A stretch of DNA of 49,872 nucleotides. Source: an uncultured Actinomycetes bacterium (GTDB lineage: Bacteria; Actinomycetota; Actinomycetes; Nanopelagicales; Nanopelagicaceae). Shown piece by piece: positions 1 through 10,149 of the stretch. The notes beneath the pieces are model-generated. The model was not told the DNA's origin and ran no database searches. It saw only the letters and a list, made by a program, of their open reading frames with translations. The first letter of the stretch is position 1; every line of letters begins with the position of its first letter. The stretch is from contig CAIUAO010000023.1 of the NCBI GenBank assembly GCA_903897155.1, forward strand, positions 1 through 49,872. Reading direction: 5' to 3'. The position numbers and the translations under genes are program-made.

Positions 1-34
1 GCTCGTCCAAAGTTCTTAGGAAGCGGTGGCATAC

Positions 35-1252
35 TCATGGCCGCACTCCAGTTCCTGTTCGATGGGGCAATATAGAACGAATGTAATCCTCTGCAGCAAA
101 GGTAAGGCCAGGATCTTTCCCTTGTTGTTCACCTAAATACCAGCGGTGCTCCAAGATCTCATGAAACATCTGCGCAGGCTCAACGAAACCACGTAGTTCA
201 CTTGGAATCATATTCATTACTCGTTGATATGTCTCACTCATCCAGCGCCGAGCACTGTCTTGAATCGGAGGAAGTGGTTTCTTCTCGCGGCCTCTGAATC
301 TGTCAAAAGATGCAAGTAACCTTTTTGCCTGTAACTCTTCAGCGTGAATTCCCATAAGTTCCCATAAACGATTTTGGTGGTACCCGGCAGCAACGAGCTT
401 AGGCGTGAACTTAAGAGCACCTTTTTCACCATCAAGAGTGACTTCTACCTCTTCAACAGCAAAACCAAGATCTTGAACCGCGCGCATAGCCTTTTCAACT
501 GCGTGGCGGTCAGTTGGATCTAATATCTGTGGCTCCTTGAGCATCGCCCATAGTCGTCTATAGCGCTTAATAACTGCTTCAGCAGCTTTTATGGGATCCA
601 TTCCAGGGTGTAATACACCAGAGGATGCAAGATCTTCCAACTCTGCAGCAACATTGAATTGCGCGATATCAAGGTCGTGCTCGCGCTGACCATTGCTGAG
701 TTGAGTTTGAAATTCACCAGTTTCTGCATCTACTAAGTAGGCGGCATATTCATTTGCATCTCTGCGGAATAAAGTATTAGAGAGCGAACAATCGCCCCAC
801 CAGAAACCAAGTAAGTGCAATCTAACAAGAAGTAGCGCAAGCCCATTAGCCATTGTTGTAATTTCATGTGGAGTTGGATTACCACTCATAATTACTCGAT
901 ATGGAAGTGAGTATGGGAGATAACGTGTTACTAAAGCACATGGAAGTGCTTCGCCTCTTTTTGAAAGTCTGTCTTCCACAATCGCAACGGGTTCAACACA
1001 TGGCGCATTTCTATTGTTGAGCTCCCTCAATAGTGCATATTCTTTTTGCGCAAATTCTGGGACAGTCTCTTTAACAGCAAATACTTCTCGGTCCCCTGGG
1101 CCAGTACGGACAAGGCGAACAATGTGGCGAGAGATACCACGCATCGACGCGAGGCCATCTTCTTCAGGCCACTCTTCAACGGGCTTTCGCCACGACAGGT
1201 TGGAAAGAGTCACCATATCTTCACTCAAACCAGTGATTCTTAGCTCGCCCAC
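35..1252 (-). CDS. DUF4032 domain-containing protein (kinase-like fold, actinobacterial)
   Basis: 405-aa ORF, GTG start; kinase-like segments (HLLGFWWGDCSLSNTLFRRD, YLVDAETGE) typical of DUF4032/LPS-kinase-like actinobacterial proteins. Confidence 0.75.
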   Translation of the reverse strand: MGELRITGLSEDMVTLSNLSWRKPVEEWPEEDGLASMRGISRHIVRLVRTGPGDREVFAVKETVPEFAQKEYALLRELNNRNAPCVEPVAIVEDRLSKRGEALPCALVTRYLPYSLPYRVIMSGNPTPHEITTMANGLALLLVRLHLLGFWWGDCSLSNTLFRRDANEYAAYLVDAETGEFQTQLSNGQREHDLDIAQFNVAAELEDLASSGVLHPGMDPIKAAEAVIKRYRRLWAMLKEPQILDPTDRHAVEKAMRAVQDLGFAVEEVEVTLDGEKGALKFTPKLVAAGYHQNRLWELMGIHAEELQAKRLLASFDRFRGREKKPLPPIQDSARRWMSETYQRVMNMIPSELRGFVEPAQMFHEILEHRWYLGEQQGKDPGLTFAAEDYIRSILPHRTGTGVRP

Positions 1253-1279
1253 AGGGCTATCTTTCCCTATTATCTAGCA

Positions 1280-2410
1280 ATGGCACTCAAAAAACCCAGC
1301 ATCCACTTTGGTTCTAAGTCACGTTCTAAGGCAGAGGCTGCCCCGAAAAACCTTGGAGAACAAGGTGTGCCTCTAGACCGTGCCCACCCCTTCTACTTTG
1401 GCTTCCTTGCTGCGACCGGAGCGGTTATCGCAATCACGCTCTTGCGTGCTTTTGCTAATGCCAGCCAAGTATTTGTCCTCATTATTATTTCCCTCTTCTT
1501 TGCTGCAGGGTTAAATCCCGCTGTTGAATTCTTTCAACGTCGTGGGCTTAAGCGCACTGGAGCAGTTGCGTGCGTCGTAGGAATAGTTCTCGCCTTTGTC
1601 GGTGTTTTCTCTGCAGTTGTCATCCCGCCGGTTGTTCATCAACTCAATCTTCTTCTTAAAGATGCTCCCACCCTCATAGCGAATTTAAAGAACAATCCCA
1701 CACTAGATAGTCTTAATGTTAAGTACGGCATCATTGACACTATCCAGAAGAAGGTAAATGCAGGTGTGCATGATGGCCAGTTTGTTGTTGGTGCATTTGG
1801 CGGAGTTATTGGAGTCGGAAAAGCAGTTTTATCTGGAGCGGTTGCTACTCTCACCATCCTTATCTTGACTCTTTACTTTCTTGCTTCTTTGCCATCAGTT
1901 ACTCAAGCGGCATATCGCTTCGTTCCACTTTCACGGCGTGATCGCGTCAGCAGAATTAGTGATGCCATCATCAAACGGGTCGGAGCCTTTGTGAGTGGAC
2001 AAGCATCTGTGGCAGTTATTGCTGGAATCTTTGCCCTTGTTCTTTCATTAGCCCTTGGCCTGCCATATGCATCTGCAATTAGTCTGCTTGTTTTTCTTTG
2101 TGGGCTTATTCCACTTATTGGGCACATTCTGGGTTGCGCAGCATTCACCATCGTGGCACTAACTAAATCACCGACTGATGCCATCATCGTCTTTGTGTGT
2201 TATGTCATATACATACAGCTAGAGAACTACTTCATATTGCCACGCATCATGCGCCGCTCACTTTCGATGCCTGGACTTGTCACTATTATTGCTGCATTGG
2301 TTGGCGTGAGCTTGCTTGGAGTTATAGGTGGGCTTTTGGCGGTACCAATCGCAGCAGCAATACTCTTAATCGTCGATGAAGTCGTATTTCCAAAGGCCGA
2401 AAGGGGCTAA
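1280..2410 (+). CDS. AI-2E family transporter (PerM-like permease)
   Basis: 376-aa multi-TM ORF; LYFLASLP, GLPYASAISLLVFLCGLIPLIGHILG and YIQLENYFILPRIMRRSLSMPGLVTI typical of the family. Confidence 0.85.
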   Translation: MALKKPSIHFGSKSRSKAEAAPKNLGEQGVPLDRAHPFYFGFLAATGAVIAITLLRAFANASQVFVLIIISLFFAAGLNPAVEFFQRRGLKRTGAVACVVGIVLAFVGVFSAVVIPPVVHQLNLLLKDAPTLIANLKNNPTLDSLNVKYGIIDTIQKKVNAGVHDGQFVVGAFGGVIGVGKAVLSGAVATLTILILTLYFLASLPSVTQAAYRFVPLSRRDRVSRISDAIIKRVGAFVSGQASVAVIAGIFALVLSLALGLPYASAISLLVFLCGLIPLIGHILGCAAFTIVALTKSPTDAIIVFVCYVIYIQLENYFILPRIMRRSLSMPGLVTIIAALVGVSLLGVIGGLLAVPIAAAILLIVDEVVFPKAERG

Positions 2411-2411
2411 C

Positions 2412-4580
2412 TTGTCAAAGGCAACAAAGAACAAAAGACCACACCGCAAACCGCTTTTTATTGCAATTGGATTAACGGTTGTATGGCTAGGTATTTCAAG
2501 TGTGACAGGACCTCTCTTCGGCAACCTTTCAACAGTACAAAAAAATGACAACTCAAAATTTCTTCCATCCTCTGCTGAGGCAGAAAAGTTCAATGTAGCC
2601 GCTAAGGCATTTACCTCTGGGTCAAATAACTCTTTTCCTGAGCTCGTCCTATTCGTAGGAAAGGCAGATCCTGCTGCAATTGCCTCTGCAAATGCATTTC
2701 TTCAAACACTTCCTTCAAAGCCACTAGTTGATATAAATGGCAAGGCGATTGCGCTTGTCAATAAAACGATTGGCGACTTCTTAGATACCTCTGCGCCTCT
2801 GGTTGCATTCCCATCTAAAAATGCTGATGCAATTTTGGCCAGCGTTCCTTATAGCTCTGGAAAATCAGACACAGTCCTTGCCAATAAGAAACCAGCACTG
2901 CCAGTCTTTACCTCATCAATCCGCTATTACTCAGCGCAATACGCCACGTCTCATGGATTGCAAGCTCATGTCACAGGAATAGCAGCAATACTCTCTGATC
3001 TATTTGGCGCTTTTGGCTCTCTAGATTCAAGCCTGCTGCTCACAACAGGTCTTGTCGTAGCCATCATCTTGATTATCGTGTACCGATCACCAATCTTGTG
3101 GATACTTCCACTGTTCTCAGCAGGCATTGCTCTGACATTTGCTGGATCAGTAATTTATGAATTAGCAAAGCACAACATCATTACTCTCGATGGGCAATCG
3201 CAGGGAATTCTCTCGGTGCTAGTTCTTGGCGGGGCAACAGATTATGCCCTCTTGCTTATTGCGCGCTATAGAGAAGAACTCCACCATGTTGAATCTCGAT
3301 TTGAAGCAATGCAAAATGCCCTGCGCGGAGTTGTTGAACCAATTGTTGCCTCTGGATCTACCGTTGCAGTCAGTTTAATTCTCCTACTTTTAGCAAGCCT
3401 TTCTAATAACCGAGGTCTTGGACCAGTTGGAGCAATTGGAATCTTGTGTGCCGTGATAACTATTCTCACCCTTCTTCCAGCTGCCCTCGTTCTCTTTGGG
3501 CGTTGGATTTTCTGGCCACGTATCCCAAAGTTTGGTAGTGAAGATGAAAAACTCAAAGGAATTTGGGCAAAGCTTGCAAACGCAACAGCTAAAAAGCCTC
3601 GCACTTACTGGGTGGCTACTGGCTTAGTACTTCTTATATTTGCAGCATTCGCATCAACGCTGCATGCATCTGGAATATCTACTTCCCAGTCCTTTACAAA
3701 GACTCCTGATTCAGTGAAGTCACAAGATGTTCTCTTGAAGTACTTCTCTGGTGGTCAAGGCCAGCCAACTCAAATTTGGACCACAGAATCTAGTGCTGCT
3801 GCAATCACAGCCAAATTATCAAGCACTTCTGGTATCACATCTGTTGTACCTGATGGAGTTCAAGCCCCTGGTGGAACTCCAAGAGTTGTTGATGGGCACG
3901 TTATCCTCAATGCAACATTGGTTGCTACAGCTGATTCAAATGAAGCAACAAACATGATTCCTGCTATCCGAAGCGCCGCACATGCAATTGATCCACAGTC
4001 ACTTGTTGGAGGAACCTCTGCCGTCTTTTATGACTCACACCAGGCTGCAGCGCGTGATCAGCGTCTAATTATTCCAGTCGTGCTCCTTGTGATTGCAATC
4101 ATTTTGGGACTGCTGCTTCGAAGCGTTCTCGCATCACTGATGCTGCTTTTCACAGTAGTGCTCTCATATCTTGCAACCCTAGGTGCCTGTGCGCTGGTCT
4201 TCCATCACATCTTCCACTTTGCTGGAGAGGATTCAGGCTTCCCACTCTTCGCCTTTATTTTCTTAGTTGCACTGGGCATTGACTACAACATCTTCTTGAT
4301 GACTCGTGTTCGCGAGGAAGCAATGCAGATTGGTACCAGAGCGGGAATGATCAAGGGTGTAACAGTTACGGGCGGGGTAATTACTTCTGCAGGAATTGTT
4401 CTTGCAGCAACATTTACCGTGCTTGGCATCTTGCCGATTGTCTTCTTGGCAGAAATCGGTTTCTCTGTTGCATTTGGAGTATTGCTCGACACATTTATTG
4501 TTCGCTCAATACTTGTTCCGGCTTTAGTCCACAGTATCGGACCAAAGATCTGGTGGCCTTCAAAACTACAGAAGAGCTAA
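2412..4580 (+). CDS. MMPL family (RND-like) transporter
   Basis: ORF track starts at 2376 inside the previous CDS. TTG at 2412 preceded by AAAGGCCGAAAGGGG is the likelier start. GGATDYALLLIARYREELH and ALGIDYNIFLMTRVREEA duplicated MMPL motifs. Confidence 0.85.
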   Translation: MSKATKNKRPHRKPLFIAIGLTVVWLGISSVTGPLFGNLSTVQKNDNSKFLPSSAEAEKFNVAAKAFTSGSNNSFPELVLFVGKADPAAIASANAFLQTLPSKPLVDINGKAIALVNKTIGDFLDTSAPLVAFPSKNADAILASVPYSSGKSDTVLANKKPALPVFTSSIRYYSAQYATSHGLQAHVTGIAAILSDLFGAFGSLDSSLLLTTGLVVAIILIIVYRSPILWILPLFSAGIALTFAGSVIYELAKHNIITLDGQSQGILSVLVLGGATDYALLLIARYREELHHVESRFEAMQNALRGVVEPIVASGSTVAVSLILLLLASLSNNRGLGPVGAIGILCAVITILTLLPAALVLFGRWIFWPRIPKFGSEDEKLKGIWAKLANATAKKPRTYWVATGLVLLIFAAFASTLHASGISTSQSFTKTPDSVKSQDVLLKYFSGGQGQPTQIWTTESSAAAITAKLSSTSGITSVVPDGVQAPGGTPRVVDGHVILNATLVATADSNEATNMIPAIRSAAHAIDPQSLVGGTSAVFYDSHQAAARDQRLIIPVVLLVIAIILGLLLRSVLASLMLLFTVVLSYLATLGACALVFHHIFHFAGEDSGFPLFAFIFLVALGIDYNIFLMTRVREEAMQIGTRAGMIKGVTVTGGVITSAGIVLAATFTVLGILPIVFLAEIGFSVAFGVLLDTFIVRSILVPALVHSIGPKIWWPSKLQKS

Positions 4581-5287
4581 ATCTCTGTAGGTAAAGGCAA
4601 TCTGTTTGGAGCGATAATCCCTGTGATTTCACTCAAGATGCGATAAACAAATGGTTCTCCAACCCACAAGTGTTTAGCGCCATCAACGGGAATTAAGTTC
4701 AGGCGAGGAAAACTTTTAAATCTCTCCTTCGCCTGTTCTGGATTTAAGTACTCATCATGTTCAGGAATATATGCGCTCACTGGGCGCGAGTCTTTCTGCC
4801 AAAAATCTAAATCTTCCTGCTGCGTGCGCTGCAAGGGAGGGCTCAGCAAAATTAATCCCGCAATTCGTGCGTCTTTTGCATAGCGAAGGGCGAGATCAGT
4901 TCCAAATGACCATCCGGTTACCCAAAGTTTTTCTACTTGAAGTGCATCAAAGCAATAATTTATTGCAGCTTCAACATCCATCTTTTCACTCTCGCCATTA
5001 TCAAACAGACCCTCTGAAGTTCCTGCCTCACTTGTTGTGCCGCGAGTATTGAAACGAATAACTTCGATACCAGCCATAAAGGGAAGTCTTCCTGCTGCTT
5101 TTTTATAAATGTGGCTATCCATCATCCCCCCGCCACTTGGGTTGGGGTGAAGGCAGAGCAGGGATGCGGTGTGGCCCTCAAGTGGGCTAGCGACCTCCCC
5201 AACTAATGTGAGGGAATCGGCGGTAGTGATCGTGATCGCCCTACGATTGGCCGGAAGAATTGTGCTCGGCCTTATTAACTCTGACAC
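4577..5287 (-). CDS. alpha/beta hydrolase
   Basis: GWSFG nucleophile elbow, HPNPSGGGMMDSHIY, late D/H (HDEYLNPEQ; KHLWVG); GTG start. Confidence 0.8.
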   Translation of the reverse strand: MSELIRPSTILPANRRAITITTADSLTLVGEVASPLEGHTASLLCLHPNPSGGGMMDSHIYKKAAGRLPFMAGIEVIRFNTRGTTSEAGTSEGLFDNGESEKMDVEAAINYCFDALQVEKLWVTGWSFGTDLALRYAKDARIAGLILLSPPLQRTQQEDLDFWQKDSRPVSAYIPEHDEYLNPEQAKERFKSFPRLNLIPVDGAKHLWVGEPFVYRILSEITGIIAPNRLPLPTEI

Positions 5288-5309
5288 AAAATAAGTTTAG
5301 TCTTACCCC

Positions 5310-6764
5310 ATGACTCCTACAGACACATTGATTAGCTACTCACCTGCCACTGGAGAAGAAGTAGGCAGATATCCAGACAGCAGCGCAGAAGTTGTGCATG
5401 AGCTTGTCGCCAGGGCCCGCGCTGGATCCCTTGCTTGGCGAGCACTTGGCTTTAAGGGAAGAAAAGTAATTCTTAAAAAGTGGGCTGCGCTCATGGCAAC
5501 TCGTATTGATGAACTGGCAAAGATTGTTATGGATGAGACTGGTAAACCAAAGAGTGATGCAACTCTTGAAGTCACACTTGCAATCGGTCATCTTGCATGG
5601 GCAGCAAATAACGCCCCTCGTTTTCTTCGTACGAGCAATCGTGCACCTGGACTCATCATGGCTAACATGTCAGCGAAGGTTCAATATGTTCCATTTGGTG
5701 TTATTGGAGTAATCGGGCCTTGGAATTACCCCGTCTACACACCTATGGGATCAATTGCCTATTCTCTTGCTGCAGGCAACTCTGTTGTTTTCAAGCCAAG
5801 TGAATTCACTCCTGGAGTTGGCTACTGGCTGGGTGAAACATTTAATGAAGTTGCCAAAGATGCCAATGTATTTTTTGTTGTCACCGGTGGGCCTGCGACA
5901 GGTGTTGCGCTCACGCAAAGCGCGGTCGATAAAGTTGCTTTCACAGGATCAACTAGAACTGCAAAGAAAGTTGCAGCAAGTTGTGCTGAGCGCATGGTGC
6001 CAGTTGTGCTTGAGTGCGGTGGATCAGATGCGGCAATCATCGATGTTGATGCAGATATTTCAGCAGCAGCTGACGCCGTTCTATGGGGAGCAATGTCTAA
6101 TTCTGGACAGACCTGCATTGGCACCGAGCGTGTTTATGTGATGGATAAAGTGGCAGATAAATTTATTGCTGAAATCAAAAGAGGCGCTGAAAAGATTAAG
6201 CCCGGCAAAGAATACGGCGCGATCACAATGCCTTCTCAACTCAAAGTGATCGATAGCCATATCCGCGACGCTGCAAGTAGAGGCGCAGAGTTTGTTGTAG
6301 GAAGCGTTGATTCAGTTCAAGCCCCATATGTGAATCCAACAATCATGCTCAATGTCCCAGAAGATTCACTAGCTGTTGCCGAGGAAACATTTGGGCCAAC
6401 CCTTGTGATTAACAGGGTCAGTGATGTTGATGAGGCAATACGCCTTTCCAACGGAGTGAGATATGGCCTTGCAGCCTCAGTCTGGTCAAAGAAGAACGCT
6501 GACTACATTACCTCTCAGTTGCAATGTGGAATGGTTTCTGTGAACTCGGTGATTGCATATGCCGGTATTGCGACACTTCCATTTGGAGGAGTTAAAGAGA
6601 GCGGGTATGGACGCATACATGGACGAGAGGGACTTCGAGAATTTACCTATCTTCGCTCAGTAGCTAAAAAGCGATTTAGCATTCCTCTTGCGACAATGTC
6701 ATTTACACGCAAAGCATCAACTGATGCGTTGATTAAAAAGCTTGCCGAACTTCGTAATCGCTAA
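5310..6764 (+). CDS. aldehyde dehydrogenase family protein
   Basis: 484 aa; GPWNYP, FTGSTRTAKKV, LECGGSDAAI, NSGQTCIGTERVYV catalytic Cys motif. Confidence 0.92.
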   Translation: MTPTDTLISYSPATGEEVGRYPDSSAEVVHELVARARAGSLAWRALGFKGRKVILKKWAALMATRIDELAKIVMDETGKPKSDATLEVTLAIGHLAWAANNAPRFLRTSNRAPGLIMANMSAKVQYVPFGVIGVIGPWNYPVYTPMGSIAYSLAAGNSVVFKPSEFTPGVGYWLGETFNEVAKDANVFFVVTGGPATGVALTQSAVDKVAFTGSTRTAKKVAASCAERMVPVVLECGGSDAAIIDVDADISAAADAVLWGAMSNSGQTCIGTERVYVMDKVADKFIAEIKRGAEKIKPGKEYGAITMPSQLKVIDSHIRDAASRGAEFVVGSVDSVQAPYVNPTIMLNVPEDSLAVAEETFGPTLVINRVSDVDEAIRLSNGVRYGLAASVWSKKNADYITSQLQCGMVSVNSVIAYAGIATLPFGGVKESGYGRIHGREGLREFTYLRSVAKKRFSIPLATMSFTRKASTDALIKKLAELRNR

Positions 6765-6773
6765 ACCGTTTCT

Positions 6774-7085
6774 TTAGTATTTAGGAGCGTTGCGAGAGCG
6801 TAGTGTCTTAGGCTGCCGCTGATCTTTCTTCTGCCAGCATGCGCTATGCCAATGTCTGCGATTATCCAGATCATCATCGACCCATGCAACGATATGTGGA
6901 GTAGCAGTTGGTATTAATTGATCACACCCAGGACAGCGATAAGGCTTTGTAGAACTAGAACCTGTAACTTTTCTAACCGTATATATACCTTCTAGATGTT
7001 CTTCAACAGTTTCAAATGAGTGTGAGATATCGCGATCAGGCTCTTTAGGGCCTTTACCTTTAGGGTGATTTCTACGTGGGCTCAC
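6774..7085 (-). CDS. small actinobacterial conserved protein with Cys/His (zinc-ribbon-like) motif
   Basis: 103 aa; CPGCDQLIP...HWHSACW motif; GTG start. Confidence 0.65.
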   Translation of the reverse strand: MSPRRNHPKGKGPKEPDRDISHSFETVEEHLEGIYTVRKVTGSSSTKPYRCPGCDQLIPTATPHIVAWVDDDLDNRRHWHSACWQKKDQRQPKTLRSRNAPKY

Positions 7086-7175
7086 CCCTCTATTCTTTCC
7101 TATTCACAGCAAATTCGCTGCCTCATATTGAGATTAAATTAGCGAGTTGCTTGAGGAATACGGCAAGATACGAAC

Positions 7176-8027
7176 ATGAACCACGCAATTAAAGTACGCG
7201 GCTTAAAGAAGAGCTATGGCGGAAAAATTGCAGTCAATGGAATTGATCTTGAAGTTGTGCAAGGTGAGATATTTGCCATTTTGGGCCCAAATGGAGCTGG
7301 TAAGACTACAACGGTTGAGATTTTAGAAGGTTATCGCGATCGAGATTCAGGAGATGTTGCGGTTCTTGAACTTGATCCAGAACATCTTGGAAGCCACAGT
7401 AGTAGCTGGCGAAATAGAATTGGCATAGTATTGCAATCAACAAGTGACGCGGGTGATCTAAGCGTCTCTGAGACAATTCACCACTTCTCTCATTACTATA
7501 CAAATCCCAAGAATCCAGATGATGTCATTACCTTGGTAGGACTTGATGAGAAGCGTGATGACAGAGTGCATAACCTCTCAGGGGGGCAACGTCGTAGATT
7601 AGATGTGGCACTGGGAATTATCGGCTCTCCTGAAATTCTCTTTCTCGATGAACCAACAACCGGCTTTGATCCAGAAGCACGAAGGGCATTCTGGGGGCTA
7701 ATACGCACGTTAAAAGCCGAAGGAACGACAATACTTTTAACCACACATTATCTAGATGAAGCAGAAGAACTTGCCGACCGAGTAGCTGTAATAAACAACG
7801 GTAAGATTATTGAGATTGCAACCCCAGCAACACTTGGTGGTCGCCATTTGGCGAAAGCAACGATCTCTTGGAAAGAAAAAGGTCACATACAAACCAAACT
7901 TTCTGCTAATCCCACAGCGGATATCCAAGAGTTATCTAAGATTTTTAATGGCGATATCCCAGAGCTGACAGTTACTCGGCCAACCTTGGAAGATATTTAC
8001 ATCACGATGATTGGGGCCAACAAGTGA
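7176..8027 (+). CDS. ABC transporter ATP-binding protein
   Basis: Walker A GPNGAGKTT, signature LSGGQRRRLD, Walker B EILFLDEPT. Confidence 0.95.
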   Translation: MNHAIKVRGLKKSYGGKIAVNGIDLEVVQGEIFAILGPNGAGKTTTVEILEGYRDRDSGDVAVLELDPEHLGSHSSSWRNRIGIVLQSTSDAGDLSVSETIHHFSHYYTNPKNPDDVITLVGLDEKRDDRVHNLSGGQRRRLDVALGIIGSPEILFLDEPTTGFDPEARRAFWGLIRTLKAEGTTILLTTHYLDEAEELADRVAVINNGKIIEIATPATLGGRHLAKATISWKEKGHIQTKLSANPTADIQELSKIFNGDIPELTVTRPTLEDIYITMIGANK

Positions 8028-8806
8028 ACATACTTCGCATTGGCGCTCTTCGCGGTGCACTAGAAATAAAGCAGTTTATGCGCAGGCGAGAATCTGTTGT
8101 CTTCACCTTGATGTTCCCCGTGCTCTTGCTATTTATCTTTGGTTCAGTGTTCAAAAATACGATTGCTCCAGGAGTTACTTTTAGTCAGTACTTTATTTCA
8201 GGCATGGTGGCATCAGGACTTGTAAACACAGGCTTCCAGCAGCTTGCTATCAATATTCCAATGGAGCGAGACTTTGGAACACTTAAGCGGCTGCGTGGAA
8301 CTCCTATGTCGCCAATTTCATTCTTTATCGGAAAGGCCATATTGGTCTTTACTGCCATGATCATTCAAGTATTTTTACTTTTGCTCTTTGGCGTGCTCTT
8401 CTTTCATCTACATATGCCACATAGCCCAGCACTCTGGCTCCGATTTGCATGGCTAGTCGTCCTGGGAAGCGCCTCCTCAACCGTGCTTGGCATTGCCTTT
8501 GCAACTGTTATTAAAAGTGGCCGTGGAGCGGCGGCAGTCGTCTCTCCTATCGTGATCATCTTGCAGTTTTTAAGTGGCGTCTTCTTTGTCTTCTCAAGCT
8601 TGCCTTCATGGATGCAAAAGTTTGCTTCTATATTTCCTTTGAAGTGGCTCACCCAAGGTATGCGATCAGTCTTCTTGCCAGAGAGCTTTGCTTCTCAAGA
8701 AGTTGCCCACTCCTGGGAAATCGGGCGAACAGCACTCGTTCTAGTTGTATGGCTAGTACTTGGAACGGTAATGGCAGCTCGCTCATTTAAATGGTCTGAC
8801 CAATAA
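8024..8806 (+). CDS. ABC-2 type transporter permease
   Basis: 260 aa, six predicted TMs; ATGA overlap with the ATPase gene; MERDFGTLKRLRGTPM typical of ABC-2 permeases. Confidence 0.92.
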   Translation: MNILRIGALRGALEIKQFMRRRESVVFTLMFPVLLLFIFGSVFKNTIAPGVTFSQYFISGMVASGLVNTGFQQLAINIPMERDFGTLKRLRGTPMSPISFFIGKAILVFTAMIIQVFLLLLFGVLFFHLHMPHSPALWLRFAWLVVLGSASSTVLGIAFATVIKSGRGAAAVVSPIVIILQFLSGVFFVFSSLPSWMQKFASIFPLKWLTQGMRSVFLPESFASQEVAHSWEIGRTALVLVVWLVLGTVMAARSFKWSDQ

Positions 8807-9507
8807 TGAGTAAAGGATCGAGAGGGTTTGCGCTTCTCATTGCACTTAGTTTATTGGCCACATCGGCGCCTGCATCGCATTCGGTAACTGCAAAGCCAAC
8901 ACCGAAACCGACTATGAAGGCAACCACAAAACCAAGTGTTAAAACTGGTACAAAAGTAACTACTCCTAAGAAAAAAGTAGTGAAGAAGGTCTATCGGAAG
9001 TACAAGCCTCGTAAGCGGGTGGTCATAACTCCTTCACCAGCTGCGAATTGGCCTCCTGCTGGATTTGTTTCCAATAACGGGGTGTATGCGAAAGTCCCAA
9101 CAGGGGCAGAACTGGTTGGAATCTTGTCGGCACTTAAGTCACCTAGTGGTTCTGTAAAACAATGCTCACAAGACCCTAAGAATCCTGCAACTGTTGCAAA
9201 ATCCTGTGGAGCAGTATTAGCCGCCGCACAGGATGGATGTTCGTGGTGGGAAGTTAACTCAGTAGTAAATGGAGTTGATCCAAACAACCCAAATGGACAA
9301 ATCATTCTTGGAAATTTGCGGACGCTATCAGGCGGAACTCCAGCTCACTCGGTTTCAACAATTATTTTAATCAGTGATGTCCCGCTTATCACTGGCGTTA
9401 AGTTCACTAATATCACTGTGAAATGTTGGCCTACGCCGACTACTGAGCATGTGCCAAGTAATACCTTTACCCCAGCAACAGCCTCACCATCGCCATCACA
9501 GGGTTAA
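8806..9507 (+). CDS. secreted/exported hypothetical protein with basic K/T/P-rich linker
   Basis: N-terminal signal-like segment (RGFALLIALSLLATSAPASHS), then PKPTMKATTKPSVKTGTKVTTPKKKVVKKVYRKYKPRKR, then a 4-Cys domain; TAATG overlap with permease. Confidence 0.7.
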   Translation: MSKGSRGFALLIALSLLATSAPASHSVTAKPTPKPTMKATTKPSVKTGTKVTTPKKKVVKKVYRKYKPRKRVVITPSPAANWPPAGFVSNNGVYAKVPTGAELVGILSALKSPSGSVKQCSQDPKNPATVAKSCGAVLAAAQDGCSWWEVNSVVNGVDPNNPNGQIILGNLRTLSGGTPAHSVSTIILISDVPLITGVKFTNITVKCWPTPTTEHVPSNTFTPATASPSPSQG

Positions 9508-9513
9508 AAGTAT

Positions 9514-10089
9514 TTAGCGGTTTGCTCCAGGAATCCAGAGCGTATCTCCTGTTTTTTTATTAGCGTGACGCGCAAGAACAAAGAGGAGATCAGAAAGTCG
9601 GTTTAAGTACTTTGCTGTGAGTGGGTTTACTCCCCCGCCAAATGAGTGGATCGCATGCCATGTCGAACGTTCGGCCCGGCGCGTAACGGTGCGCGCAACA
9701 TGCAAGAGCGCAGCTCCAGCAGTTCCAGATGGCAATACGAATGAGCGTAACTCTTCTAAATCTTTGTTATAAAAATCAATCTGTTCTTCTAAGAAGGCAA
9801 CCTGAGATTCAACAACCCGAAGTGGTTCGATCTTTGGATTATCGATTACTGGTGTGCAGAGATCGGCTCCAACATCAAAGAGATCGTTTTGAATGCGGAT
9901 AAGGACCTTGGTCACAGATGGATCATCACTAGGAGCTAGAGCAAGAACAACGCCGATAGATGAATTTGCTTCATCAACGTCGGCATATGCTTCCAAGCGA
10001 GGGTCATTTTTTGATGTGCGGCTCATATCTCCAAGGGAGGTAGTGCCGTCATCACCAGTTTTTGTATAGATACGAGTCAGATTAACCAT
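9514..10089 (-). CDS. cob(I)yrinic acid a,c-diamide adenosyltransferase, PduO type
   Basis: TRIYTKTGDDGTTSLGD, DEANSSIGV, VTRRAERS. Confidence 0.93.
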   Translation of the reverse strand: MVNLTRIYTKTGDDGTTSLGDMSRTSKNDPRLEAYADVDEANSSIGVVLALAPSDDPSVTKVLIRIQNDLFDVGADLCTPVIDNPKIEPLRVVESQVAFLEEQIDFYNKDLEELRSFVLPSGTAGAALLHVARTVTRRAERSTWHAIHSFGGGVNPLTAKYLNRLSDLLFVLARHANKKTGDTLWIPGANR

Positions 10090-10149
10090 GGGGTGAGCCT
10101 ATTAGAGCAAGTACGATGTGACCACTCAAGTTTTGATTGGAGGTGAGTT

